Origin: Lutjanus erythropterus
Lineage: Eukaryota; Chordata; Actinopteri; Lutjaniformes; Lutjanidae
Length of the DNA: 64,000 nt
NCBI GenBank assembly: GCA_020091685.1
Contig: CM034597.1
Location: 7,388,532 to 7,452,531 of the forward strand
Direction: 5' to 3'
Shown: positions 43,009 through 56,400 of the stretch, piece by piece
How positions within the stretch are numbered: the first letter of the stretch is position 1
How the letters are laid out: every line of letters begins with the position of its first letter
Made by a program: the position numbers and the translations under genes
Notes under the pieces: model-generated
What the model was told of the DNA's origin: nothing
The model's database searches: none
The model's input: only the letters and a program-made list of their open reading frames with translations

Positions 43009-44830
43009 ATACAGAGCCAATAAAACATGTCCAGTTTGGCCCCAATATACTGTTCTTAATAGGCATATAACCAAAAACTCAGTAAACTCATAAAAAGTCC
43101 TCAATACTATATTTATCACAATATTAAAATGAAAAATGAAGACTTGAAAAATATACCCTATAATAATAAATCTGATGTGTACAGCGGTTTTTGTTTGTAT
43201 AAAATGTGTTTTTCTTTTTAATATAAAAATGTGCTTCTGCTTTCCTTCTTTAACAAAATGAAATAAAAGAAGGCATAAAATGAACCATGACCATGACCTA
43301 AGCTCGTGCAACAAAATGGCATGAATTGTCTTTGACACTGCTTGAAAATTGCAAAACAAAAAACAATGCAGTAGTACTGTAGTAGCAGCCCTTTCATAAA
43401 ATAAAATAATTAACCATTTAATATCACAGCAGGTATTATCAGAGCTTGGAACATCCCTAATAATATTATTTAGTCTTTATAATTAACAGTAGCTCTTGCT
43501 GTTCACATTAATGAGCCAGTTGTCTGGTCTTGTAGTTAATGGTAAAAATCAACTTTCCATCAAAATTAAACACAATAAAGCACAACTCTGAACTTAGTGA
43601 GTTGATTTTATCAGTGTCATTCAGAATAGTTTTAATAAAATCATCATTTGTGAGATTTCAAAACTCAACGAGTCATGATCTTTTCGGCTGCTCCAGTCAC
43701 AGAGAGGTGAGGTGGCTGATCAAAGAGGCTTAACTTGATTGGTTCTCCTGTGTACTTTGTGAGCGCTGATTGGTGCTGGAACCTCACAGAACCAAGTCAG
43801 AAGATCACTTTGGAGATGGAACCTTTTCTGTTTTGTTTAATTTTAGGGCCATGAAGGTTAAACTTACACAGAAGTTAATAACTTGTTAACTCAATTTTGA
43901 AGAAAAAAGAAGTCAGATTTGACTAAATCTAAGGTTATGCAATTTTGTTGATTAAAAACTAACAAAGTACAACTAACAAAACAAATTATTCAAATGTGAT
44001 CAACTACAGTGCACTTTTATCAAAAGACTAAAAACCAGAATCAGGTATCAGAATTGACTGCGGCCTATAAACAAGTCTGTCTTTTTATCTGTCTGCCAAC
44101 AGGAATCATAGATTGGGTTGACCTTCAGTCTCACTGCGAGCAAATGTCTCAGTTTGGTTGAGCCACTTTTCCTGGTTTGGCCATCCTGTTTTTTGACACC
44201 CTCTATTAAGAGTGTTTGACACAAAATGAGGATCAATAGTGGAGGTACGTGCTTATATTACCCTGGGAGCCCTGCTGGTCATTGAGTGGCGCCATGAGCT
44301 CATAGCTAATGACTGAAGATCAATGGCCAGAAACTTGACTGTGGTTTGTTTCAGTGTTATGTTTACCATACAGTGGCTGATGCTGCACCACTGACACACG
44401 TCACCCCAGGGAGGGAAAAACAGGCTCTGGAAATACTTTTGCTGGTAGTGGTTTTAACGCTTATTAAATTTTCAACTACATGACAAATCCCTGACTGTAT
44501 TAGTAAAAGAAGACAATCTATCAGCTGTACAAATACAGTACAAAATTCCCAGGCGTTTACTTGGCACTGTTTCATTATTATCAGATATGGCCTCTACCTC
44601 AAGATGATGATCAGGTGATAAGATTTGTCTTTTTTTTTTAAACCTGTCTCAACAGAGCTGCACATAAATAAATGCAAAGTCATATCAGCTAAAAGGTTTT
44701 AACAGCACAACTAGACTTTGTATGACAATTTCTGATATATTTAATTAAATTTTACAAAAGTAAGGATTTTGCTAATCGATGAAATCACAAAGGGAGTGTT
44801 GGAAAATTATTTGATTCACTCTTGTGTGAA
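43009..44830. other. Intergenic, no gene seen
   Basis: AT-rich. A 117-codon minus-strand frame at 43006-43359 is Phe/Ile/Leu-rich, overlaps a repeat end, and has no splice sites or motif; not called. A GC-balanced patch at about 44250-44340 may be an element. Confidence 0.4.
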
Positions 44831-44832
44831 GA

Positions 44833-44985
44833 CACACACACAAAGGTGGCTTTTCATTTTGACAACAAATTTTGATTTAGGTTTAGTCATAGTCTTTTGA
44901 CTAAAATATTCAGATTTAGTCATATTTTAGCTGTCTGAAATATTTTAGTTTTAGTACTGAATATTACAAGATTTAATGACTAAAT
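44833..44985. repeat. TTTAGTCATAG-type repeat remnant
   Basis: GATTTAGGTTTAGTCATAG, TCTTTTGACTAAAATATTC and GATTTAGTCATATTTTAGC recur in teleost dispersed repeats. Recognised by wording only. Confidence 0.4.
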
Positions 44986-46129
44986 GTACAGTAGATGTTT
45001 GCTACATGTTTTTCTCTCTCTTTCCCTATTTCCATCATATCTTCACCTTTCCTGTGCAATAAAGGCATAAAAGTTTGTGTAGTAGACATGTCCTGCACAA
45101 TACACTTGGATTATTTTATGAATAGTTCAAAAACTACAAATCATAATTTTACCAACAGTTTCTTTCCACTAAATATTGCTCTGGCAACCCTGTCACTTTT
45201 TCTTCTTTGCTTCTTAAATTGTCAGCGGGACTCAGTGTGCCATTTTTACCGGCCATTCAGCGTGAGAGCTACCACAGAGCGACATGCAGCTAGTGCTCGT
45301 AGCACTATGCTATTAAACTGTTGAATGTTTTTAAAAGCACCAAAACGAGATCCAGAAATAACTGCAGTATATTATAATGTTGCTGGCGGTGGTGTATTAT
45401 GTGGAAGTTGAAAGTGCAAGTTGAAACTATTCAGTGAAAAAGTCGCGTGTACTGGGGGGCTTTGCAGAGTGTGTGGATAGGAATGGAGGGACAGAGCCGC
45501 CACTCGCCACAGACAGCTGCAGCTTTAGAGCAGAGAGCTGGGGGCCGAGCGGATCCTGCTCGTCCCTCACTAACATTTTCCTCTTTAGTGTTTATTCACT
45601 GACAAAATTGTCAACAGATTCCAGCTGTCTTGAAGGAACAAAACAACAACCATGTGACTCAGGCATTAGGTAATCGATTTGAGGAGCAGTCAGACATCTG
45701 ATCTCATACACATCAGACTATAACATCATCTGATCATGTTCATATGTGTATTTTTATGTGGAATCTGGGGGCCAGTTCTGCTCTGTTCAGTCCATCTGAG
45801 TGTGCCTGTTTCGTTCATTCGTTCAGCAAGTTTTTACTCAGTAGTGTTTGCCATTTGATTGTGTTTGTATGTATGTATGTGGAGATATTCTGGGGCAGGA
45901 AGTCAAGGGGAGGGTAAAAAAAAAACAATGAAAGTAGTGCTGAGGAGAGTCTTGGTTTTCACAAAATGATATATAAGATTCAATCCTCCCCACCACAGTA
46001 TTTTTTGTACAGTCCCTAACAGAGTGAATAAAACAAGCTGAAAAAAGTCGGTGCAAATTTTTATCAAATACATTGCAGCTTCTCTTTTAAACTGCTCTCT
46101 TACAGTCAATGATGTCTCCCTGTGAAGAA
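44986..46129. other. Intergenic, probably old repeat sequence
   Basis: A GC-richer piece at 45430-45560 has a 79-codon frame with no family features. No gene supported. Confidence 0.35.
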
Positions 46130-46770
46130 AAATTGAAAATGACTCCCCGTGCCACCATGAGCCGCTGTGGTTTCAGGCTCAGAGCCCACATTCAGACAGG
46201 GGCTCATCCAGTCCATTTTTTCAAATATAGACTTATTATTACCTTCCCACAATAAATTGCTCTAGAGGGCTGGGGAAATGCTGCTCTCCGTTTCTGTAAC
46301 AGTGGCATCTCAGATATCATTAGGAAAGTACTATGCAGGGGGACAGCAGATCAATGGATTCCACCACAGAAGCATTAGTACACTCTGTGTATGATCAGTT
46401 TACTGAACAACAACACCGCCTCTGCTTCTCTTACTGGAAACAATTGATGCATTGTTGCAGTGAAATTAATCCCCTGAATTCATAACCCCAATCAGATATT
46501 CAATTGGCTCTACCCAAAATAATTGTGCGGATGCCTACAAATGAGAACCAAATTCTGCACCGAGGCAGAGGCAAGACAAAAGCAGCGCTGCCCGTTCAGT
46601 ATCACATGCTGCTTTGTCATCTCAATGAAACGGTCTGAGCATTCTTGGATTTGATTCAATCTTACTTTCATTTTATATTACTCCAAAAGAACTAATTTAG
46701 ATCCACAGAGAATTACTTTAAGGATTTCAGTAGGAAATACTTTTGCATGTCGGCGTCTGTCAGGTTGTGC
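46130..46770. promoter_or_regulatory. Candidate conserved noncoding element cluster
   Basis: Repeat-free, even composition, words such as GTGAAATTAATCCCCTGAAT, ATTCAATTGGC and GGCATCTCAGATATCATTAG. Enhancer-like by texture. Confidence 0.3.
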
Positions 46771-48180
46771 ATGTGTCTGGATCGTGATCATTTTTCCTGG
46801 AGAAATATTGAATTCTCTGCAATCCAAACATGATCGACATGTTGGGCCTCAACAATTCTCAGATGAAAATACTCTGCACTCACAATCGACATACTGAAAT
46901 TCAAGACTAATATAATCCAGTGGGTATATAGGCATCTCTTAAGTAACACAGATCTACATAGAAAAGTTTTAAAAGTGGATGTCTTTGGCCGAGATGCATT
47001 TAACTACTAGATGCGCTGTGAAATCCAAATAACTTTGCACTACTCAAGAAAGTTGAAGCAGTCAGTTTCCACAGTTTTGTTGGAGGTTATCAGAGTTTAC
47101 AGTTAGCTTACATGTACTCTTTGATTACAGTTAAATTAAAATTATTGATGAACCAGCTCAAATATTTTCAGTGATTGCAACTTCACAATTTTCATCCACA
47201 CTTCTTTTGCAATAAGTTAACAGAACTGACTAAGTTTGAAGTATAAGAACACTTTGATTTTCAGTAAACTCAAGTAGTGATGAATAATTTTTAATCCCAA
47301 TATTTGTGTTTTAGGGAGTAGTAGTTAATACCAAAAAAAAAAAAAATCTACTGGTACTCGACATTTTTAAGTTTGTAGAGCTTCTAAACAAGAATTATAG
47401 AGATATGTTTTCACTGCAAATGATTAATTTGAGCATTTGATTTGACAGTGTTTTAAACATAATTCTGCAGCACCGATGTGTACAGAGAGAAGTTTTAGGT
47501 AGCAGTAAAAGCCAGGTGGTGTACATACTTGGCGACTGATATTGGAGTTGGTCTGATACCAATATCAGTATTTGAGTTTAAAAGAAGAGATAATGATCAG
47601 CAAAGGTTTTTTTTTTCATAGACCCATAAAAAACAATTTCAATTATTTGCCTTAACTTTCTTTCTTTTTTTTTTTTTTTTTAGAGTCGAAAAATAAACTT
47701 GTTCCTCTTTGGTTAACAAACTATGCAATGGTGACAGTTTTTCCAAACTACCCGAAGCATATCTGTGGCATCAAAAACGTTTGGAGCGCTTCCCAGACTT
47801 CCTGGTGCGTTTGTTTGAGGTACTCTTTCAATAGAGACACGTGTGTGCTCAAAAATCACAAAAATCTCCAAGGCACTCTCTCTTAAAACAGATGAAATGC
47901 CTTTATTACCCATGTTGGGACAATAAAGCCATTTTAATTGTTTTAAAACAGAGTGCCTTGGAAGTTTTTTGTGATTTTTACCCTCATCTGTTGGGTATCT
48001 GTACTGCAGTTTGTTAGCCACCATCCTGTACGCACTGATACAATATATCTACAATGACCTAATAGCGACTAATATATTGGCAATTCTTTTTCCACAATAA
48101 CAAAGCACAAGTATTGGCTGTAAACAACTGAAGCTCCGTGCTCAGTGCTGATATGACCAAAGAAATACAAACTAAAAACT
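46771..48180. other. Intergenic with repeat remnants
   Basis: ACTGATATTGGAGTTGG..CTGATACCAATATCAG (about 47535-47568) has the wording of a common teleost repeat. A short inverted relation links CTCCAAGGCACTCTCTCTTA (47868) with ACAGAGTGCCTTGGAAGTT (47948). No gene. Confidence 0.4.
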
Positions 48181-48187
48181 GATCATT

Positions 48188-48430
48188 ATTATTAATGATT
48201 AATTTGACAGTTATTTTCTTAATAGATCAACTCATCATTTGGTCTACAAATATCAGAAAACAGGTGACATCATCAATAATGCTTATTTTTAGCACTCTAA
48301 AGCCTGTATATATTCAGTTTACTCTGATGTAAAATGAAGAGGCAGCAGATCCTCACAATTTAGAAGCTGGAATGAGGAAATGGAAGATTAATTTAATGAA
48401 TAATCAGTTATCATTAAAGTTCCTGATATT
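48188..48430 (+). repeat. Family A copy, degraded
   Basis: TATATTCAGTTTACTCTGAT, TTAGAAGCTGGAATGAGGA and AATGAATAATCAGTTATC. Confidence 0.55.
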
Positions 48431-48944
48431 TTTCTTTTGATTGATTAGCGGTGTAATGTATAATATTTCTACATTGAAATGTCTAAAAACATCTAGACTT
48501 ATGATATATATATGGTTGAACATTGTTCAACCCCAAAGAAATCTGTAATTCTTTTCAAGTTTCTTTTGATCGCCTGTCAGTGGCGTCATATCACCTTTAG
48601 CCGGTAGTTGCTATAACCTCCAGGGAAACATGAGCTGCGTCAGAAACTGATGAAAGAACCTGGTGAAAATGACTAAATGTGACTTGAGTAAAATTATAGA
48701 ACACTACTCGTGCGTGAACATGATTGCAGCCTGAGTCATGTCTGATTTTCATCTGCAGTGGTGTTTGTTCAACTATAAAGACAACTCCCATGATGCCACA
48801 CCACTTCAAAACATGACTACATGTTTTGTTATTGTCTGTTTGTTCTAGTTTTGATCTCACTGAGACCCCTAGCAGCATAAATCACATACTGCTGTTTAAT
48901 CAAGAAGTGCACTCATGGTTTTAGTCTGCATGTACATCCATACT

Positions 48945-49520
48945 TGTCAACCATGTGACCTCAAAAATAGGAAAAAATCTGAGTTTCAGAGACTCTGTTT
49001 CCTGCATTCTGCATAAAAAATAGTAAGTTCACTGCAACCACATGTTTATATTGAATAATCTTAATTTTACTTTTAATTCTCCAGAAATGATACAGAATAT
49101 TTTGTCCCTGTAGCATGAATTTATCTCTTTTGTCATGGCAGATTTTAAAACGTTCCTTAAGAAATGAGAATTCTTCTAAGGTGGTTTGGTTTGGTGTAGC
49201 TGTATTGTTGTCCGAGTGGAAACAGTGGACGTTTAGAGTCATACAGGGCTCATACACACTGTACAGTGTCAGAAACAGGTTGTGATAATGAGAAGGGGAG
49301 GAAAAAAGTTTGAGAGTTTGTCAAAAATTGGGAGAAATACGGGATAGTTGTGATCCCGGGAGGAAATAAGGAGAGGGAAATGAAAAAGTGGAGTCTCTTT
49401 GGAAATTCTGGAGGGTTGAAGTATCTTTACATTCCAGTGATTTTTCTGCATAATGAAGTTTGGGATTAAAAAAAAAAATCCTTCTCGCAGATATATTTTG
49501 TGTGTTGCAACCCAAACCAA
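48945..49520 (-). repeat. Dispersed family H copy 2, inverted
   Basis: On the minus strand it reads the same phrases as 41935-42480, including GTCCACTGTTTCCACTCGG, ACAATACAGCTACACCAAA and GGAAACAGAGTCTCTGAAAC. A 98-codon frame covers it; see findings. Confidence 0.7.
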
Positions 49521-49599
49521 AACATTTCATGATTAATGCACTGTAAAGCATTTTGACTTGCAGTTTGATCTCTCCTCAATAAGTTGTTTATTTCTTGTG

Positions 49600-50720
49600 G
49601 TGTATTTATGATGAATCCAATCTGAAAACCAGGAAATGAGCTCAGAATGAGGCCTCTTTTGTTCTCTGTAATGCAGTTTACCCAGCAAACTCACAAGCCC
49701 TCAAAATGTGAGGTCCCCTCTCCTGCAGGGGACAATAAATATTTCAGAGAGGTTGTATCAGTTAAGTGACATGGTCACAATGAGAAAAGCTTGCAGTCTG
49801 AATTAAAGATGTAGTCTGTACAAATGCTGTGGCCGCATTAGATTAGCCACAACCTGTAATCTGTCACTTAGCTGCAGCATGCCTTGCTGTTTGAACTGAT
49901 GTAAACTGCTGCTGTCTGGGCACAGAGCTGGGGAGTGTAATGGGGATTCATTGATCCACTGGTCTTTAGCTGATTGAGTTAGATAATTAAAAAGCCTCTT
50001 GTATCAGTTCCATTAAGGATTGTTTGTGTTGCTTTTTTCTTCTTGTTCTTGAACAGCAAAACTTAGAGCTCCAGAGAGCCTGCTGGAAAACAAACCCCGT
50101 CCTTCTGGCCCATTATTTAATGCATTATTTATTCAATATGATTGTAATATCACTTATAATTCTGTGAGCTAGATGAAACTAAGTGGCAGTTCTAACCCAG
50201 ATTACACAAAGATGGTTTTACAATGGGAAATCACCATGCAGCATGTGAAGGAATGAAAAAGTGGCTGTTTAAATCAGAATATTAAGCATTGAGTGTGATG
50301 TGCTGGGATCACACATATTCCTTCAAACAGGATCTGGAGTGACTGTGCTGTCCTGAAGCGTGCAGGCTGAGGTCTGCTTTGTACCTCCTCCAACAGACCA
50401 ACTGTCCTCTGCTGTCACTGGAAGCCGCGCCAGGCCTCCTCAGCAATAGCTATGATGTCTGCGGCAATGCTGAAAATAGCCATGCTGAGCTCATTAGCAG
50501 ATTAGGTGTTGCAATGAATCTGTGTGGTTAGAGCTCCGCGGCCTGATATTGTTCCTCCAGGATGGCAATTACAGCTGATTGACATGTTGGCACATGGGGA
50601 TGGAGGGGTGGAGCCCACAGCTCGTGCCTGTGGAGGGGCTCCACATGAAGGGCAAAATAATCTTCTCTACATCACGTACAGTATCTTAACAACACTATCC
50701 ATGTCACTAGCATGAAGCGG
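49600..50720. promoter_or_regulatory. Candidate conserved noncoding element cluster
   Basis: Over 1 kb free of the dispersed families, with GCTGATTGAGTTAGATAATT, CTCATTAGCAGATTAGG and TGGGATCACACATATTCC. A 63-codon frame at 50524 lacks any motif. Confidence 0.32.
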
Positions 50721-51120
50721 GAGATCTGTAGTTGTGATGTAAGACATGCTTTCTTTGCATCAAGAGAAATAATTACTGACACTGATGCTGTAGATGCTGT
50801 CTAAATTACATGTAGTCCAGAATGTGAGTGTGTCGCCACAGTCTGGTTGTTGACATTGGAGATTGTTCTCAAATTTAGATCCTGTGGCTCAAAGTTGTCT
50901 GCAGAATAGATATTAATAGAATAGAGATATAATTTCATTTTCAGTTTTAATTTCAACCAGGTCATTCACGTCATACGAGTCCACAGTGTTTTTGACAATG
51001 GAGAAGTTTGGGAGGTGGAGATGGGAGTGGGTTGATCCCTGTCAAAAATTCACGGAAACTTTAATTCTTGTAGCAAACATTAATGCACATTGTTACACAT
51101 GAGTGTGCTGCACTTTTTTA
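50721..51120. other. Intergenic, no gene seen
   Basis: No feature supported. Confidence 0.4.
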
Positions 51121-51129
51121 CTCAGGCTA

Positions 51130-51220
51130 AAGTGAATTGACCCATTGCACCAAAAGCACCTTGGACTGCCTTGTGTATGAATGGTGCTATATAAATAAAT
51201 TTGCCTTGCCTTGCCTTGCT
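51130..51220 (+). mobile_element. Retroelement 3' tail with (TTGCC)n
   Basis: AAAGCACCTTGGACTGCCTT, then GAATGGTGCTATATAAATAA, then TTGCCTTGCCTTGCCTTGC. This is the usual form of teleost LINE/SINE tails (GCGCTATATAAATAAA followed by a short tandem repeat). Confidence 0.6.
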
Positions 51221-52230
51221 AAGCCCCGCCCTCCTTAGTTACTGTTACTGCGCCTGCCAAACTTTCCGGTCTCACATTTCACACATGCAGTTTACAGAGA
51301 TAACAGTGGCAGATATAACATCAAAATTGTGAGTAAAACATGATCTCGTTGGCTAAAATGATGACTCACACAAGCTGGTTCATAAGTGTAGGCGGCTAAT
51401 GTAAGCTAGTCCTAACTCCGTGAGTCAGCCAAGAAGTCTGTCTCTAGCTGACCTTTTAATGTTTACATCTGACCCGTTTTAAAACAAGATCCCTGTGAAA
51501 GTGTAAAGTTACCTGACAGCTGTGTACATGATATAACATTAATGCTAAAGGATTGAGGCTAAAGCTAGCTTACACCTCACTGGACATTTGTCGGATGCAG
51601 AAATACAGCAGGTATATCTACATGATAGATGACAGAAACACATTCAGGAACATGGGAAAAAGATGGGCAGAGATTAGATTAGTGCAGCAGACCTTGATAT
51701 GGTTACCCAGCCAGGCCAGCTAAGCTAAGCTAACCCAGCTTGAACCTAGGAGAGCGAGTCCAAGAGATGCATCATCGTCGACCCACTTTGATTTTGCACC
51801 AGATCACATCCTCCTCTTCAAACTTCAGCAGAACAAATGCAGATGCATCTAACAAGTTTGGCTGGAGCTAACGTTACTGCAGCTAGTAAGCTAGTGTTAG
51901 TTAGCTGGGCATGCTAATGTTCGCAGCTTATGGTAGAGCAGATGAAGACAGAGTTTAACCCAGTCACCACATGAGCTCTTGTTCTTCATGTTTTTGAGAC
52001 CCTCATCCTGCTACAGTCTTGCTTGTTGCGTCCTGTCCTCTCGGAGTATAATCGACACAGGTGCAACAGCTTGATCAGCTGCAGTTGAAGAAGTCGGCAC
52101 AGCAGTCACTGATTTCCCAAGTCTTGGCCCTCCTGAGTCCCATTTTATCAGTTTTTCCTCTGCTCCTTTGTTTTTTTTCCCCTGACCAGACATTAGCTAA
52201 AATTATCCCCACTCTCCTCTGCTCCTCCTC
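51221..52230. other. Repeat-derived sequence rich in GCTAACGTTAGCT words
   Basis: Repeated phrases (GCGGCTAATGTAAGCTAG, GGAGCTAACGTTACTGC, AAGCTAGTGTTAGTTAGCTG, CTAAGCTAAGCTAACCC) suggest an old element. Two overlapping 60-62-codon frames at 52011-52249 are not supported as genes. Confidence 0.35.
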
Positions 52231-52231
52231 C

Positions 52232-52410
52232 ACCAGTAGTGGGATGTAACTAAGTACATGTACTCAAGTACAACATTGAGGTACTTTAGGCACATATTTG
52301 TGGCAAATATTGTACCTTTTACTTCACTACACTTACCTGACATCAATCACTAGTTAGTTTTCAGATTCAGGTTAACAGTACAAAATAAAATCAGTATATA
52401 AGTAAGGCTT
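52232..52410 (+). repeat. Dispersed family E copy
   Basis: AGTAGTGGGATGTAACTAAG, TACATGTACTCAAGTACAAC and TACTTCACTACA are standard wording of an abundant teleost repeat. Confidence 0.65.
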
Positions 52411-52466
52411 CATTGGTCCTCGTGGCAGTGGGGATTTCACAAGCTACCAAGCAATATGTTAGGTAA

Positions 52467-52650
52467 TATATTAAGGCTGCAACTAATGATTATTTTTATT
52501 ATCAATTATTGCTGTTACGATCTCGTCAGTTGAAAAATAAGTCCAAAGATAGGTCCATGTGCTACATATGTTTGGACCTAATTTTCAAATCATTCCTATA
52601 GCAATTCTTTTCATTATCAATTAATCTGTCGATCATTTTCTCCAATATTT
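52467..52650 (+). repeat. Family A fragment
   Basis: Starts AAGGCTGCAACTAATGATTA; CATTATCAATTAATCTGTCG lies further in. The core is missing. Confidence 0.55.
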
Positions 52651-53290
52651 AAGTGGTGATGAAGATATTATGATCCAATAATATAATATATTTTGACTCT
52701 GGTACCCGTAACATTTTCAGTATACTGTAGTATTACTAGTTGCAGACGTTCATGTAAAACACTTGCACAGATGAAGAGACTTTTAATTAAAAAGAAATAA
52801 AAGCATGATGTGTGTTCTCCATCCTCTTCCTAACTTTCACCCCTCTGAGTCTCTCTCTCCTCCCCTCTGCCTACATTATCCATTCCTCTCTCACCCTCCT
52901 AGATCTCATCCTGCTCCATCTCTGCTTCTGGGACGCTGCTCTCTCCTCTGTGTCTCTGTGTGCTGTGTTTGTCCGCCGTTGTGCCAGTTTATCCTGTGGC
53001 CCATCTTGCCTGTTGTTAGACATTGTGATTAAAAGAATCAAAATGCAATAAAACACATTTGTTCATCAAATACGAAGATGTTTTCTCTAATCTCAGAACG
53101 CTCCAAAAGGCTTCATTTGTGTATTGAAATGAGGAGGAAGCTGCTAGGGCCCCCCACCTGATTTTTGTTTTGTGTCTTGTCACGTTTTTCACCACTCTAG
53201 GTCTGTTATTTGTAACCATGATTTTATTTCCTTGCTTAGCTGGACATAGTGGCACCAGCAACAAGGATTTACTTGTCGTTATTTCAGCCA
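52651..53290. other. Intergenic, no gene seen
   Basis: A C/T-rich stretch (52800-53000) produces three overlapping short frames on both strands; none has a motif. Confidence 0.4.
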
Positions 53291-53690
53291 GTTCTCCCCT
53301 TTTGATCAAGGATGCCCTCTCTGGGCCTTCCCATCATGGCTGCTAATCAAATAAGCGTGCCCTTTTAAATGGATGTTGTCTCTGATTCCAAATGACACCC
53401 CCACCTCCTCCATTTGAAAGAGAATCGTTGTGAGCTACCAGTGACGGACTGACCCCTTGTCTTTTAAATTTTACAGTTTGATCTGTGGTTGTTTTAAACT
53501 GCAAATTTCAAAAGAAATATTAAACTTAATTTCACAGCATCAGTGGGATGTCAGCAACGGCAAGAGAATATTTGATTCTTTACAGAATTCGTCAAACTGC
53601 CAACTGGCAAAGAGGCCTCTGATCATGTTTTTTTAAATGGGCCAAATCAGAAAAATGTGAGCTTTTTTTTTGAACATTCAGATGTTCATG
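53291..53690. promoter_or_regulatory. Candidate conserved noncoding element
   Basis: Repeat-free with GGCTGCTAATCAAATAAGCG and CATTTGAAAGAGAATCGTTG. Texture only. Confidence 0.25.
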
Positions 53691-56400
53691 AACTTTGCAT
53701 GATGTGTCTGTTTTAAGATCAGGGCCTGGGACACGGGAAAGGCAGAGTGGGGGGTGATTGTCTATGTTTATGATGGAGTAGATAAAGAGTAAATGATATT
53801 CACTATGTGTGGCTCGATGTGGCACTAAGGCCAGTTTCAACCATGATAACCCTTCATCTACTGTGAATCAGCTGTTTGTTGACTTCTGTCCATACTGGAA
53901 AAAAAGAGCCTTTGAACAAAAATTTAATTCAAATCCACATTAAAAACTCTAATCTTGAATTTCGAAAACATTAACAATTAATTGATTAATCATTCATAAT
54001 CAATAAGATGCAAAGCATGTTCAAACCTACACTTTCCTTTCTTCTCTTTTTTTTGTCATTTTAAAATTAAGTTTAAAATACCAATTAAGTTTAGAATACC
54101 AATTTATTATTGATTATTATATTATTTTATTGTTGAATAAATTTATAACTGCGATTAATGACTAATTATGAAATATGAGACAAGAGGGAGTCCTGCTGGA
54201 GTCGCTATCATCACGGCTGCCAACAGATTCTGATTTCTTTGTTGATTTATTTGGTTCTGCCGAAACAAGTAATTCCACCACTGGACTGGACTCTTACCAA
54301 GCCAAACAAATATTTTCCTGCACACTAACATTAGTTTGCTAGCTATTTTATGTTGGCCAACGTGTTACTACAGTAGAGCTCCCCAGCTTAGCTGTCCCAA
54401 TGGATCGATAAAACTGTCTCTAGGCTTCGTAATAGACCGAATGTCCATGTTTATTTTTTTAGATCCACCCTGGTGTGGACCAAACATACCAGGGTGATAT
54501 GGTCTGCTTCCGCTCTCGCTAGACGCCTGCTGCTGCGCTCACACAAAACAAGCGCTCCCTCCTCCCTCTCCTGTGTCGGCAACAGAAGTGACATCGTATC
54601 ACGTCACAACACGAAACTTTCATAACGGACAAGTGTGGAATAAGTTTGGGTTTTATAAGAAAGATGAGAAACTCTGCTGCAAATCATTTATACAAAACGT
54701 GTCAGACAGCAGAGAACAGAGTTACAAGTCTGACCCACAGAGACATCATGTCACTGTGAGAGCAGGTAACATGGAGCATCACTGTTCCTCCACATTAATC
54801 AAAACCACAGCACTCTTCATATGAAACAGAGCAGCAGATCATCGTACTACAAAAATATTAATATTTTAAACCGTTTTAAAGTTTGTTCACAGATTCTCAT
54901 TTAAGCTACAGGATCTCATTTACACACGAGACTCATAATAAGATATTAACATCACTGTAATGTCGCCTTCTCTCTGTCTCTACTGTCACTATATTTAGCA
55001 AAACTATCAGGATTTCTTTTTGCAACTAATAGCACTTCACAAATGTAGCTTTAATTGAAAAAAAATGTAAAGATTCCCACATATCATATCGTGACAGGGC
55101 TGAATCGTATCAAACCAAATTGCTGGCCATTTTAAAATGTCTCAGCTATATTGTATCATTGATCACGAATCAAGATACGAATTTAATCCATCTTAGTCAG
55201 GGAGATACACACCCCTAATTTATACAAATCATTTTTCAACAATGGTAACAGGAATAAGCACAAGCATTTTCCACAATAAACAGATCAAAAGCTGTGAAAA
55301 CTGCTGTTCTTGTATCGCACTGCATGTACTTTGTCAGATTAAAAAGTGTGTTAGAGTGATCCCACAGTAACATGTCCTGAATCATGTACAAGACGCCCCT
55401 TGTCTGTATGGTCTCTGTTAGTTGTGTTTGTCTACTCATAACTAGTTAGTTGTAATTGTAACATTAATGTAGACTAACTGTTATTCGAACCTTAATGAAG
55501 CAGAGTTATAGATGGAGTTAAAAGTCCCAGTGTTGTTGTACTCTGTATCAGTACTCATGGATGTCTTTTGTCCAATCAAATTACCTGGTTAGAACTCATT
55601 GTTGTATACTCAATAATATCTCATTCTAATCTTAAAGTTATAGATTATCTCCTGAACACCACTGAAGTGATGAATGTAGTATCCTCTCAGATGACCCTTT
55701 TTATATGAGCCATTTCCCCCCAAAATACTGATGTCTTCTCACCTTGACATTCAGTATTAAGTATTCAAACATTAGATGAATTTGGACATGACTTTAACAA
55801 ATATGAAATCCCTGTAGTAATAAACCATTCTCGCCCCTCTTGGCTCCTCTTACCATGAATTCTTCTTTGAAGTCCAAATACTCTTGAGCCTAAACAGAAC
55901 TGTGAAAGGCCACAGATGAAAGTTCACTTATCTACTTATGAATCAAGAGACATAAATTCCAAGGTTGAAATACAGATGCTTTAAATGTTTGCTTCCCCGA
56001 GAAGTAAAACAACCACAATGGACACACTTGAGGAGCCACTGACGACAAAGAAAAAAACTTTATAAAATGATGCCCTCAAGACATGCAAAACAGAATGCTT
56101 TCATTTACAACGTCCAAGGACAAGAAACATCAAGAGATAAGAAAATACCAAAAGAGTAAATTGAGAAAGAAGACACTGACCAGCACTGTGCCTACACCTT
56201 TCTATTTTCTGTAGCATAGGTCAAATGAAAGAGGCTCTTTTACTCAATTTGCAAAAACAACTTGACATTCCAGTCAGGTCACTGAGAAAGTATGCAGAGG
56301 ACCTTATGTTTTCTTTCACTTATTGTGAAAGGCAAATGAATGTCCCATAGCAAGAGTTTGATCCTGACACAGTTAGCAACTGATGTCTATAACATCGTGT
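53691..56400. other. Intergenic, scattered repeat remnants
   Basis: TTAACAATTAATTGATTAAT (53969) resembles family A termini, and CATATCATATCGTGACAGGG to CAGGGAGATACACACCCCTA (55079-55217) resembles an inverted family G-like element. No gene recognised. Confidence 0.35.

Noticed and set aside
43006..43359. A 117-codon minus-strand frame
   Set aside because: Overlaps the end of a family B repeat and AT-rich sequence; no motif.
47713..48024. A 103-codon minus-strand frame
   Set aside because: Crosses an internal inverted relation and a T-run; no recognisable family.
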